DNA of 48,455 nucleotides from Bacteroidota bacterium (GTDB taxonomy: Bacteria; Bacteroidota; Bacteroidia; Flavobacteriales; Flavobacteriaceae), in the NCBI GenBank assembly GCA_023457535.1, contig JAEWLN010000080.1, forward strand, positions 1 to 48,455, in the 5' to 3' direction. Positions 1 through 8,335 of this stretch are shown one piece after another. The translations under genes were made by a program, and so were the position numbers. Position 1 is the stretch's first letter. Each line of letters starts with the position of its first letter. The notes under the pieces are model-generated. The model saw only the letters and a list, made by a program, of their open reading frames with translations. It was not told the origin of the DNA and searched no databases.

Positions 1-230
1 AGACGGGGCTTTTTTTGAACGTCAAACGTCGAACGTCCAATGTCGAAGGACAAGGACAAGGACGATTGGACAGACCGGAACCTATATTTTTAGAAGCCTC
101 GTTGAAAGACGTGGGTTTTTTTTGAACGTCAAAGGTCGAACGTCCAATGTCGAAGGACAAGGACAAGGACGATTGGACAGACCGGAACTTATATTTTTTA
201 GAAGCCTCGTTGAAAGACGGGGTTTTTTTT
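1..230. repeat. Tandem direct repeat, about 107-bp unit
   Basis: Two nearly identical copies of a unit of about 107 bp lie head to tail (about 1-106 and 107-214), and a third begins at 215 and diverges after its T-run. The shared string GAACGTCAAA starts at 17 and again at 124. Each unit has a T-run, a stretch built from short GAACGTC/AATGTCGAA-like words, a GGACAAGGACAAGGAC run and the segment AGAAGCCTCGTTGAAAGAC. The copies differ by a few substitutions and by T-run length. The spurious reading frames through it have no family resemblance. The array may start before the window. Confidence 0.85.
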
Positions 231-540
231 GGGGCGTTCTGCGGCTTCCCCAAAGCTGGTCGCATTGTGCGCGCCGCCACCGGGCTGTACGCGGTGCACG
301 GCACCTTGCTACATCCCACCCGAGCGAAGCGAACTGGCGCAGCAAACGCGGGCCTGTACTAAACTTCAACTTCTTTTTTATTATCAACGATTCTATACCT
401 GAAGTCTTTTCCGCTGTCGCTCCCGTTCAACCTGCGGCATCGCGCCAACGCACACATTCGTTTGGCTTTCGACATCCGACATTTGACAACCGACATTCGG
501 CAATTCATTTTCAAATGACCTCATTCTCAAATTTTCAAAT
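231..540. other. Gene-free region: GC-rich block, then AT-rich degenerate repeats
   Basis: About 231-360 is markedly GC-rich, unlike the sequence on either side, and encodes nothing recognisable. About 470-505 consists of degenerate TTCGACATCCGACATTTGACA-type words that resemble the reverse complement of the short-word part of the upstream tandem unit. About 515-541 is a run of TTCTCAAATTTTCAAATTA type leading into the pth promoter. I see no RNA gene. Confidence 0.5.
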
Positions 541-548
541 TAACTTTG
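541..548 (+). promoter_or_regulatory. -7 promoter box of pth, probably leaderless
   Basis: TAACTTTG matches the Bacteroidetes -7 consensus TAnnTTTG. The ATG of pth begins five bases after the final G, about where transcription would start, so the transcript may have no leader. Confidence 0.5.
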
Positions 549-552
549 CCCT

Positions 553-1221
553 ATGAACTGGTTCACCAAACTATTTTCAACACCACAAAAAGAACAAATC
601 GATCCCATGGGGCCGCGGGTCCACGAACACCAACAAGACAATATGAAAAATGTGAGTAATAAGTTTTTAATCGTCGGGCTTGGCAACATTGGCGCCGACT
701 ATGTAAATACACGCCACAACATCGGGTTCAAAATCCTCGATTTCTTTGCGCGCAAGGAATCGCTGGATTGGCAAACGGTCAAACTCGGGCAGTTAACCCA
801 ATACAAATTCAAAGGACGCACGTTTTTGCTCTTGAAACCCAACACTTACATGAACCTGTCCGGAAAAGCCGTGCAATACTGGATGGACAAAGAGAACATC
901 CCGCTCGAAAACATACTGGTCATCACGGACGATCTGAACCTGCCATTTGGTACGATCCGCATCAAACCCAAAGGGTCGGATGGCGGCCACAACGGGCTCA
1001 AAAACATCAACGCGGTGCTCAACACGCAAAATTATACGCGGTTCCGTTTTGGCATCAGCGACGCATTTAAAAAAGGCCAGCAAGTCGATTATGTCCTGGG
1101 CCAATGGAGCGACGAAGAGAACGAAAAACTGCCCGGGCGCCTTGAACTCTCGTGCGACATCATCCGCTCGTTCGGCACGGCCGGGCTCGAAAACACCATG
1201 ACCGGATTCAACGGAAAATGA
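553..1221 (+). CDS. pth: Peptidyl-tRNA hydrolase
   Basis: Cytosolic enzyme that frees tRNA from peptidyl-tRNAs dropped by ribosomes. The conserved core starts at about residue 37 (FLIVGLGN). His55 in NTRHNIGF is the expected catalytic histidine, Asn101 lies in NTYMNLSG, Asp126 in the TDDLNLPFG loop and the GGHNGL motif follows. The 222 residues include an N-terminal extension of about 30 residues. An alternative start is the ATG at 643 (Met31), directly before the core. I keep 553 because the -7 box is placed for a leaderless start there; short N-terminal extensions also occur in flavobacterial relatives, as I recall. The last bases overlap the next start codon (ATGA), which suggests translational coupling to the lipoprotein gene. 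Confidence 0.95.
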   Translation: MNWFTKLFSTPQKEQIDPMGPRVHEHQQDNMKNVSNKFLIVGLGNIGADYVNTRHNIGFKILDFFARKESLDWQTVKLGQLTQYKFKGRTFLLLKPNTYMNLSGKAVQYWMDKENIPLENILVITDDLNLPFGTIRIKPKGSDGGHNGLKNINAVLNTQNYTRFRFGISDAFKKGQQVDYVLGQWSDEENEKLPGRLELSCDIIRSFGTAGLENTMTGFNGK

Positions 1222-1718
1222 TAAAAAAACTCACCTTTTTGCTCGCCTTTGTAACCCTGGCGTGTGGCACTTCCCAAACGGCGTTGTCGCCACAATCGGT
1301 GGTGCTTACCGGCGCATGTCCGGTTTCTGCAAACTGCGCCTTGGAATTGCTGCCAAACCAGCGCTTGATCATCACCGGCGATGCATCCGGTTTGCAATAC
1401 CGGCTTACCGCGCAACCGGGAACCCATGTGTTGCGCTATAAATACGACAAAATCGTCAAAGGCAATCTGCAGGATGCGGGTTATCGCGAGGAACTGCTGT
1501 TCGAAATACCGGCTGCCGGACCCGTAGACCTAAAAGCCGATGGGTTTGGCCAAACCAACATGCTGTTTGGCCGGTTTTGTTATTGCAAAGGCCAGACGGG
1601 CTATTACCGCGTATCAAACGGGCAGCTTTCAATCGACAAAAACGGCACGGGACAATTGAACTTCACGATTTTGGAGGTACCGCAAATTACCAACGCCATT
1701 TCGTTTTCGCTGCAATAA
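1218..1718 (+). CDS. Small putative lipoprotein, unknown function
   Basis: Protein of 166 residues whose ATG overlaps the pth stop codon. The N-terminus has two lysines, a hydrophobic stretch and Cys16 in VTLACG, an imperfect lipobox, so it is probably lipidated and exported. The rest is compact and looks mostly beta-strand, with several cysteines (ACPVSANC, FCYCKG) that could form disulfides in the periplasm. I do not recognise the family. It is followed at once by a bidirectional hairpin. The neighbouring pth says little about its role. Confidence 0.75.
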   Translation: MIKKLTFLLAFVTLACGTSQTALSPQSVVLTGACPVSANCALELLPNQRLIITGDASGLQYRLTAQPGTHVLRYKYDKIVKGNLQDAGYREELLFEIPAAGPVDLKADGFGQTNMLFGRFCYCKGQTGYYRVSNGQLSIDKNGTGQLNFTILEVPQITNAISFSLQ

Positions 1719-1746
1719 AAAAGGGCCTTTGCGGCCCCGTTTTATT
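1717..1746. terminator. Bidirectional intrinsic terminator
   Basis: The stem GGGCC (1723-1727) pairs with GGCCC (1733-1737), with an A-run on the left and a T-run on the right. It lies between the convergent lipoprotein and metalloprotease genes and can serve both. Confidence 0.6.
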
Positions 1747-1759
1747 TATATGGATGCGC

Positions 1760-4420
1760 TTATTGCACCACGATCCGTTTGACGGTTTTTTTGCTTTCCT
1801 GCTCAACGGACACTACGTAAACGCCCGCTTGTGCGCTTTCGAGCCCGATTTGATGCGACGTTGTGCCGGCGGGAAAGGTTTGGCCAAACAGCGACCGCCC
1901 GCGCATGTCGTAAACAGAGACCCGGACGGGTGCAGCCGGCGCGTTTGGAAACGAAATCGTAAAATCGCCTGCAGTCGGGTTTGGATACAACGCAAAATCC
2001 CCAACTTCAAAATCCGTTGTGTTCAAAATTTCAAGCGCTTGCGTACATACTTCAAGGCTGAACGAATTGATCGTTCCGGTATTTCCGGCCACGAGATCCC
2101 TGAAACCAAACTGCCAGTTGCCTTGCTGGTTGAATCCGTACATCGCGGCAAGCGCGCCCACAGGCGGCACCATCGTTCCGGCCAAAGGAGATCCGCAGGC
2201 AAACGGCGCGCCCTCCGCATCGAATACCACATCCATATTGGCACTTGCGGAACAATTCTGGCTGAAGATGTTCATCAATGCGCCACCGGGACGGATTACG
2301 GCAATATTGAGATTTTGCAGGTTCGGATGCGTGGCGTTGATCGATATGTTCACGTCCGAAATCGTGCCCGCCACAGGCACAGCAATCGTCTTGACATTGA
2401 ACGCAGTAGAATTGTCGGCCAGTGCGAACGGCGTGTTGTTGGTGTAAGTGTTGCAGGTCGTGACCACTTCATACCCCACGGCAAATGCGCGGGCGTTCAC
2501 GGCGTAGAAAATATTGTCCACCGCTTCGATCATGATGCGGCAGTTTTCCGATACGACATCCGGGGCCGTAACGTTTTCCGATCCGTCGTTTGGCGTATTT
2601 CCGGCCAGCAAGTATGGCCAGGTTGCGCCACCATCCACAGACATTCTGATGTTGACCAGCGCGGTATTGATGCCGTTTTCGGTAGTTCCCGCAACATCCC
2701 ATGAAACGGTTTGCGCGCTGTTTTGCGGCCATGCTTCAAGCGATGCCTGCGAGGTGACTTTAAATGGTCCTGTGTTGGCAAAAAATACATTGGTCGTAGC
2801 GCGCTGGGTTTGTCCGCCAAGCGGCGAGCCGTTGTCGCGTACCACGAGCGAAAATTCCATGTTACGCGCTACATTGGGCACTACTTCCCAGGTCGGGGTG
2901 AGGTTACCCGCCAATACATCTGAGAATTTTGGAAAATAACGGTCCGGTGATGCAGCGGGCAATAAGGTTCGGAATGTTGGTCCGCCCGCACTGGTAGGAA
3001 CCGGTGGCTGGACGGAGATTTCGTTGTCGTATTGTTCCCAGCAATAGGTCAGTGCATCGCCGTTCGCATCCGATGCCGATCCGCGCATCACGAACGCCGT
3101 CCCGTACGGAATGGTATGGTCCGGGCCGGCGTCCACCGTTGGAGGTGTATTGCCGTTCGGAACCGCGACACCGCAATTGCCGCCGCCGTTGATGAAAGCC
3201 GAACCCTGGATCAGGCTGCGCGCGTGAAAATACGCATCGGAGAAGAACTGGATGTTTTGCGAATTGCAAAGACCCGAATAGCCCATGATGGTCGATCCGC
3301 TGCCCGGTTCAAATGCCGATGATGCGGTACGGTTGCCATTACATCCGCCCTGATCGCCGTTGAAAGTGTGCGAACATCCCCATTGGTGGCCCATCTCGTG
3401 CGAAACGTAATCCACATCATACGCATCGCCCACCGGCGCATTGAGTCCCGTGATGCCGCGCGCCTTATTGTTCGAACACGGCGACTGCAACTGCGCCACG
3501 CCGCCGCCGCCGGTGCTTACAGTATGCCCGATGTCGTAATTGGCACTGCCGATGACCGCATCGATCGTGGCCTGGCTCTGGTCGAGCAGGATATTGTTGT
3601 TGTTGAAATTGTCGAAATCGTCAGCGTCAATAAAAATGATTTCCTCATTGTTGGGCACAAGCACCATCGTCAGTGCGAAATCGCGTTCGTAAATACCGTT
3701 CACGCGCGTCATCGTGACGACCATCGCGGCCAAAACCGCGGCCTTTTTCTCGGCCAATGAACCGCCGCCCACGCCTGCTTCGGCAATGTGGAACGCCGCG
3801 TACTCTACCGTGCATGCCATGGCCAGGCGATAGGTTTTGAACAGGCTGTTACTCGAGCGCATCAGCGGTGGCGTCGAGTCTGCAATCACGTCTTCCGGAT
3901 CTACCGTGCCACAGGAAAAAGTGTTGGTTGTGGTCAGTGAATGCCGCGCGTAGACGATGCAAAATTTGCCATCTTTGGTATAGCTGTCGATGTAATAGGT
4001 CCCGTGGCCTGAAAAAACCATCGCGTGCAGGCCGAAACGCGTGAGGCTGAAACGCATCGTAGCGGTAGCGTCGTCGATCCCGTTGGCTACGTACGATCGG
4101 ATATCAGGATGCGCGGCGTCCAGCTGCGGATGCATTACGGATGCTTGGTAAACGCGGAATTTTTGCATCTGCCCCCTATCGTTCGGAAACGAAAGCACCA
4201 AGGCAGATTGTTGGTTTTGAAAACGCGATGGCGCCTGGTCCAACTGGATTTTGAGCGCCGCCATATCGAGCGCATACAATTGATAATCCGACGGGTGCGA
4301 CACCCGGCTTGCCTTATCGCCAACAACCGAGCGTTCGTCTGTGGCCCTCCAAACCGATTGGGAAAAACCGGCTCCCATCGCAAAAACCATCACAAGTGTA
4401 AAAAGTAATTTCTTCATCAT
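1760..4420 (-). CDS. Secreted reprolysin-like zinc metalloprotease with P domain and T9SS tail
   Basis: Protein of 886 residues. A signal peptide covers about 1-20 (cleavage near GFS/QS). A propeptide-like region is followed by the zinc site HEMGHQWGCSH (341-351), the HExxHxxGxxH form, and a Met-turn at STIMGY (Met379), so this is a metzincin of the reprolysin-like M12B type. About 420-650 is beta-rich and Ig-like. About 675-792 matches a proprotein-convertase P domain (ISDVNISINATHPN, NWQFGFRD). The last 75 residues are a T9SS type A sorting domain (LYPNP, GVYVVSV, KRIVVQ). It is therefore exported by Sec and then T9SS and probably degrades extracellular protein. The next gene upstream is a paralogue with the same layout. 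Start: MM pair at 4420/4417. Confidence 0.93.
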   Translation of the reverse strand: MMKKLLFTLVMVFAMGAGFSQSVWRATDERSVVGDKASRVSHPSDYQLYALDMAALKIQLDQAPSRFQNQQSALVLSFPNDRGQMQKFRVYQASVMHPQLDAAHPDIRSYVANGIDDATATMRFSLTRFGLHAMVFSGHGTYYIDSYTKDGKFCIVYARHSLTTTNTFSCGTVDPEDVIADSTPPLMRSSNSLFKTYRLAMACTVEYAAFHIAEAGVGGGSLAEKKAAVLAAMVVTMTRVNGIYERDFALTMVLVPNNEEIIFIDADDFDNFNNNNILLDQSQATIDAVIGSANYDIGHTVSTGGGGVAQLQSPCSNNKARGITGLNAPVGDAYDVDYVSHEMGHQWGCSHTFNGDQGGCNGNRTASSAFEPGSGSTIMGYSGLCNSQNIQFFSDAYFHARSLIQGSAFINGGGNCGVAVPNGNTPPTVDAGPDHTIPYGTAFVMRGSASDANGDALTYCWEQYDNEISVQPPVPTSAGGPTFRTLLPAASPDRYFPKFSDVLAGNLTPTWEVVPNVARNMEFSLVVRDNGSPLGGQTQRATTNVFFANTGPFKVTSQASLEAWPQNSAQTVSWDVAGTTENGINTALVNIRMSVDGGATWPYLLAGNTPNDGSENVTAPDVVSENCRIMIEAVDNIFYAVNARAFAVGYEVVTTCNTYTNNTPFALADNSTAFNVKTIAVPVAGTISDVNISINATHPNLQNLNIAVIRPGGALMNIFSQNCSASANMDVVFDAEGAPFACGSPLAGTMVPPVGALAAMYGFNQQGNWQFGFRDLVAGNTGTINSFSLEVCTQALEILNTTDFEVGDFALYPNPTAGDFTISFPNAPAAPVRVSVYDMRGRSLFGQTFPAGTTSHQIGLESAQAGVYVVSVEQESKKTVKRIVVQ

Positions 4421-4444
4421 TATTTTAATCTAGCGGTTAATAAT

Positions 4445-4452
4445 CAAATATA
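4445..4452 (-). promoter_or_regulatory. -7 promoter box of the first metalloprotease
   Basis: On the minus strand the sequence reads TATATTTG, matching TAnnTTTG, 25 bases before the start codon. No TTG at a standard distance is visible. Confidence 0.5.
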
Positions 4453-4457
4453 CGCCA

Positions 4458-4493
4458 TAAAAAACAAAAGGCGTCCCGAAACGAGACGCCTTT
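4458..4493 (-). terminator. Intrinsic terminator of the second metalloprotease
   Basis: AAAGGCGTC (4467-4475) pairs with GACGCCTTT (4485-4493). In the minus direction the hairpin is followed by a T-rich run. It separates the two paralogous genes, so each is probably transcribed on its own. Confidence 0.75.
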
Positions 4494-4511
4494 ATGTTAA
4501 ATGGTGGACTG

Positions 4512-7223
4512 TTACTCGACCACGATTCTCTTGACCACTTTTTGGTTGCCATTGGATACGGTGACCAGATAAATCCCGGATTGGGCATTGGTCAGCTGTA
4601 CTTCTTCGGCGAACAAACCAGCGTTGTCGTATGTTCTTTCAAAGATCTTTCTGCCGCTGATGTCGTGCACGGCAATACCAACCTGGTTACCGGCCGTAGC
4701 ATCGAACTGGATTTTGAAACTACCGTTATTAGGGTTTGGATATAGTGCAAAGTTCTCAAACGCAAAATCTTGTGTGGCCAACGGCTGCAATTGCGCGGTA
4801 CAAACTTCGAGCGAGAATGAGTTGATCGTCCCGGAATCGGCACCCGCTACGGTATCACGGAAACCAAACTGCCAGGTTCCCGATGGATTTTTGCCAATGA
4901 AATCGCCACTACCCAAATCGCCAACCGGCGTTTTCATATTGCCGCCGCCGTTTAAGTTGCCGCAAGCAAACGCAGCACCTTGTGCATCAAAGGTGACATT
5001 CATGTTTGCAGTTCCCGCGCACTGTTGCTGGAAGAACGGATAAAGTGTCCCGCCGTTTGGTCTGATCACGGCCATGGTCAGGTTTTGCATATTGGTATGC
5101 GTGGCGTTGACGGTAATGTTCACATCGCTGATCATTCCGGTATTGGTCACATTGAGCGTTTTGACAGTATAGCTCGTACCTCCGGTGTTTGGAAGCGAGA
5201 ACGGCGTATTGAAATTATAGGTTTCGCAAACGTTCACCATTTGGTATCCGATGGCGAACGGTGTGCTGTTGACTGCGTAATAATTGTTCCCTGTAGGTTC
5301 GATCCAGATACGGCATTGTGTTGCCGTTGCAGCCGGTACGGTGATGACTTCGCTTCCGTCATTTGGCGTGTTGGCAGCCAATGTAATAGGCCATGTAAGA
5401 CCGTTGTCAAGTGACAATTTGATATTCACATTCGCAGACCCAGGCAACGACGTGGTGTTGTTCACCGCCCATGTAACGGTTTGCGTGCTACCCGGCGCAC
5501 CCCAAGCCACGCCTGGAGTGTTTTGCGAAGTAACCTGGAATGGTCCCGCCCCTGTAGTCCCGTTGTATGGTGCCATTGAGGTAACGGTAACCTCATCGGT
5601 ATTGGTTTGCCATCCGTTGCCCGCTGCGTGATTGTCGCGAACGGTAAGCGTAAACTTAAGCTGTCTTGCGATAGTTGAAACAGATTCCCACTCCCAGCTC
5701 AATTGTCCGTTCAAAACGCGGTTGTATTGCGGCATGTAACGGTTTGGTGTGTTTTGCGGTGGAAACGAACGGTAGTTTGGCCCCACGGCTTTGGTCGGGA
5801 AACAAACGCTGTTGGCACCTGATGCGGAGTTCCCTGCGCTGTTGTTCTGTTCCCATGAATAATTCAAAGTGTCGCCTTCCGCATCGGAGACAATTCCTTT
5901 AAGAATATAAGCAGTCCCTGAAGGTATCGAAAAATCTGCGCCAGCGTTCACCGCCGGAGGCGTATTGGCGATTGGCGTACTGACCGGACAGGTTTTGTTG
6001 GCCATGTTGTTCTGGATTTGCTGAATACTTCTGTAAGTAAAATAAGGATCAGAATTTTCCTGTACGTTGTAGTCCGTGATTCCGGCATAACCCATGATGG
6101 TGGATCCGCTTCCCGGCTCTACGTTTACGCCCGAGCCCTCCGTTTGATGTGAAAATGTATGGTTCGCCCCTAACTGGTGGCCCATTTCGTGCACAACATA
6201 ATCGATGTCGAACGCATCGCCCATCGGTATTCCATTGGAAGGAGACGTGTACCCGCTGCCTTTTGCTTCGTGCGTAGGGCTGTTCGGATCCTGGCACACA
6301 CAACCGATGCAGCCTGCATTACCGCCGCCACCGGTGGCACCAAAGAGGTGTCCGATATCGTAGTTGGCATTGCCGATGACACTGGTCAGGTGGTTCTGCA
6401 ACTGCAAATTCCAGGCATCCATACCGGAAGCCGGCGAATAAGGATCGGTGTTAGGATTGGTATACACGATAATATTGTTGTTCGCGATCATGTTCAAGTG
6501 GATCGCAAGGTCGATTTCGAGTACGCCGTTCACGCGTGTCATCGTGTTGTTCATCGCAGCAATCGCGTTGGCAACGCTGCCAAAAAACGCACCGTATTCC
6601 CCTGTACAAGACAAGGCCAGACGCATGGTTTTGTACGATTGGTTGCTTGAACGGTTGGTAATACCGAGGTCTTCGACGATGTCATCGGTCAAAGCAACAT
6701 CAACCGTAGAACAGTTGAATGGCAGCTTGTTTTTGGTACGCGTGGCGGAGTCGAAAAGCACATATGTCGCGCGGTCGGCGGTATAGGTTTCGATGAATTC
6801 GGCGCTGCGGTCCGGTCTCAAAAGCATGGTTTGCAATCCAAGTTGCGACACGCTGAAGTGGATCGTTGCCCCTGTGGTCAAACTCTTGCCCACATAAGCG
6901 CGGATATCCGGATATTGCGCCTGCAAGCCCGGTTCAAAATTCGAATTTTCCCATACCTGGAATTTTTCAAACCCGCCTTCGATAGTAGGGAAATCCACGA
7001 TTACACCCGCCTGGCCGGAAGTTCGGTTTGCGGTGCCGGAAAGTGTCTGACGCAATGTATTTACGTTAATCTCAAGCAGTTGTTGTCTTTCAGAATAAGT
7101 GACTTCATTGATTTTCGCAGCTTGCGCCACGGTCGAAGGATCCACTTTTTTCCAGGCATTTTTTTGTGCCGACAGTTGCCCGAATGAAAGCGCAACCACG
7201 GACAATAGTAGTAATTTTTTCAT
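4512..7223 (-). CDS. Secreted reprolysin-like zinc metalloprotease with P domain and T9SS tail (paralogue)
   Basis: Protein of 903 residues, organised like its neighbour. The signal peptide ends near Ala19 (QLSAQ). The zinc site HEMGHQLGANH is at 345-355 and the Met-turn STIMGY has Met377. A Cys-containing insert (GCIGCVCQD, about 304-311) precedes the active site and is absent from the neighbour. Beta-rich domains follow, then a P domain at about 690-808 (ISDVNITVNATH, TWQFGFRD) and a T9SS type A sorting domain at about 826-903 (LYPNPNNG, GIYLVTV, KRIVVE). It is predicted to be an exported protease. Tandem paralogy implies local duplication and divergence. The substrate cannot be read from sequence. 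Confidence 0.93.
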   Translation of the reverse strand: MKKLLLLSVVALSFGQLSAQKNAWKKVDPSTVAQAAKINEVTYSERQQLLEINVNTLRQTLSGTANRTSGQAGVIVDFPTIEGGFEKFQVWENSNFEPGLQAQYPDIRAYVGKSLTTGATIHFSVSQLGLQTMLLRPDRSAEFIETYTADRATYVLFDSATRTKNKLPFNCSTVDVALTDDIVEDLGITNRSSNQSYKTMRLALSCTGEYGAFFGSVANAIAAMNNTMTRVNGVLEIDLAIHLNMIANNNIIVYTNPNTDPYSPASGMDAWNLQLQNHLTSVIGNANYDIGHLFGATGGGGNAGCIGCVCQDPNSPTHEAKGSGYTSPSNGIPMGDAFDIDYVVHEMGHQLGANHTFSHQTEGSGVNVEPGSGSTIMGYAGITDYNVQENSDPYFTYRSIQQIQNNMANKTCPVSTPIANTPPAVNAGADFSIPSGTAYILKGIVSDAEGDTLNYSWEQNNSAGNSASGANSVCFPTKAVGPNYRSFPPQNTPNRYMPQYNRVLNGQLSWEWESVSTIARQLKFTLTVRDNHAAGNGWQTNTDEVTVTSMAPYNGTTGAGPFQVTSQNTPGVAWGAPGSTQTVTWAVNNTTSLPGSANVNIKLSLDNGLTWPITLAANTPNDGSEVITVPAATATQCRIWIEPTGNNYYAVNSTPFAIGYQMVNVCETYNFNTPFSLPNTGGTSYTVKTLNVTNTGMISDVNITVNATHTNMQNLTMAVIRPNGGTLYPFFQQQCAGTANMNVTFDAQGAAFACGNLNGGGNMKTPVGDLGSGDFIGKNPSGTWQFGFRDTVAGADSGTINSFSLEVCTAQLQPLATQDFAFENFALYPNPNNGSFKIQFDATAGNQVGIAVHDISGRKIFERTYDNAGLFAEEVQLTNAQSGIYLVTVSNGNQKVVKRIVVE

Positions 7224-7245
7224 TTTTTTACAGTTATATAGCGGA

Positions 7246-7273
7246 CAAAGCTAACATATTTTTTTAATTTCAA
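7246..7273 (-). promoter_or_regulatory. Promoter of the second metalloprotease
   Basis: On the minus strand TTG (7271-7273), 17 bases, then TAGCTTTG (7246-7253) fits the flavobacterial pattern TTG-spacer-TAnnTTTG. It lies 23 bases before the ATG. Confidence 0.55.
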
Positions 7274-7378
7274 GTCACTTATATTTGATTTTTAACACGC
7301 TAAAAGCCTAGGAATTGCGAATTTGGAACCGATGGTCTAAATCCTGTCCGAAATCGGCAAAATATCAAAATGTTAACT

Positions 7379-7386
7379 TAAATTTG
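7379..7386 (+). promoter_or_regulatory. -7 promoter box of ribF
   Basis: TAAATTTG matches TAnnTTTG and ends 20 bases before the TTG start of ribF. No good -33 TTG is visible. Confidence 0.4.
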
Positions 7387-7405
7387 CGCGATAAGAATTT
7401 CCGCT

Positions 7406-8335
7406 TTGAAAATCTACCGTTCAATATACGATTTCACTCCATCGGCCAAAACCGTCGTCACGCTCGGCACTTTTGACGGCGTACACATCGGCCACCGGAA
7501 AATCATCGAAAAACTCCTCCAGAGCGCTGCCGACACGCAAAGCCAGAGTGTGATCCTAACGTTTTTTCCGCATCCGCGCATGGTTTTGCAGGACCGATCG
7601 GAGATCCAGCTGCTCAACACGCTTGAAGAAAAGATCGCGCTGCTCGAACACACGGGCCTTGATCACCTGATCATCCATCGGTTTGACGAGGCGTTCTCGC
7701 GGTTGACAGCCGAGGAATTTGTATCGAAAATTCTCGTGGGCCAATTCAACATTGAGAAAATCATTATCGGACACGACCATCGTTTCGGACGCAACCGTAC
7801 GGCCAACATTGACGATCTGATCGGATTTGGCAACGAATTCGGCTTTGCGGTCGAACAAATTTCCGCACAGGAAATCGACGCCGTTTCAGTGAGTTCGACC
7901 AAAATCCGCAATGCGCTGCACGACGGAAATATCGGGCGCGCCAACGAATACCTTGGTTATCCGTACATGCTGAGCGGCATCGTCGTCAAAGGCCGTCAGA
8001 TCGGGCGTACGATCGGGTACCCGACGGCCAACATCCACATTGCCGAAGACTATAAGCTGATCCCGAAAATCGGCGTATACGTGGTGTGCAGCACAATCGA
8101 AGGCCGCCTGGTCAATGGCATGATGAGCATCGGGACGAACCCTACCGTGGGCGGCACGCAACTGTCTGTCGAAGTCCACTTTTTTGACTTTGATGCCGAT
8201 TTGTACGGCAAACGCATCGTGATTTCGCTGTTGGGTTACCTGCGCGAAGAAAAAAAGTTTGAATCCGTCGACGCGCTGCAGCAGGCTATTGCCGCCGATC
8301 AGGCCGCGGCCCTGGAATTCCTATCTGAAATTTGA
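7406..8335 (+). CDS. ribF: Bifunctional riboflavin kinase / FAD synthetase
   Basis: Cytosolic enzyme that phosphorylates riboflavin to FMN and adenylylates FMN to FAD. At 309 residues it has the usual length. The N-terminal nucleotidyltransferase half carries TLGTFDGVHIGH (residues 19-30) and later SSTKIR. The C-terminal flavokinase half carries GRTIGYPTANI and GTNPTVGG. The start is TTG at 7406: there is no in-frame ATG or GTG between the upstream stop (7379) and the conserved N-terminus. Its stop codon shares one base with the ATG of the next gene, so the downstream HTTM protein is probably translationally coupled. Confidence 0.95.
   Translation: MKIYRSIYDFTPSAKTVVTLGTFDGVHIGHRKIIEKLLQSAADTQSQSVILTFFPHPRMVLQDRSEIQLLNTLEEKIALLEHTGLDHLIIHRFDEAFSRLTAEEFVSKILVGQFNIEKIIIGHDHRFGRNRTANIDDLIGFGNEFGFAVEQISAQEIDAVSVSSTKIRNALHDGNIGRANEYLGYPYMLSGIVVKGRQIGRTIGYPTANIHIAEDYKLIPKIGVYVVCSTIEGRLVNGMMSIGTNPTVGGTQLSVEVHFFDFDADLYGKRIVISLLGYLREEKKFESVDALQQAIAADQAAALEFLSEI

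Noticed and set aside
1..230. Possible CRISPR array
   Set aside because: The repeat unit is about 107 bp with contiguous copies and no unique spacers, so it is a tandem repeat.
122..556. Open frames across the upstream repeat region (both strands)
   Set aside because: They run through tandem repeats and a GC-rich non-coding block, have no family likeness and overlap the pth promoter.
1577..2704. 375-codon open frame on the plus strand opposite the first metalloprotease
   Set aside because: It is a shadow frame of a gene with clear domains; its composition (Arg, His, Cys) is not protein-like.
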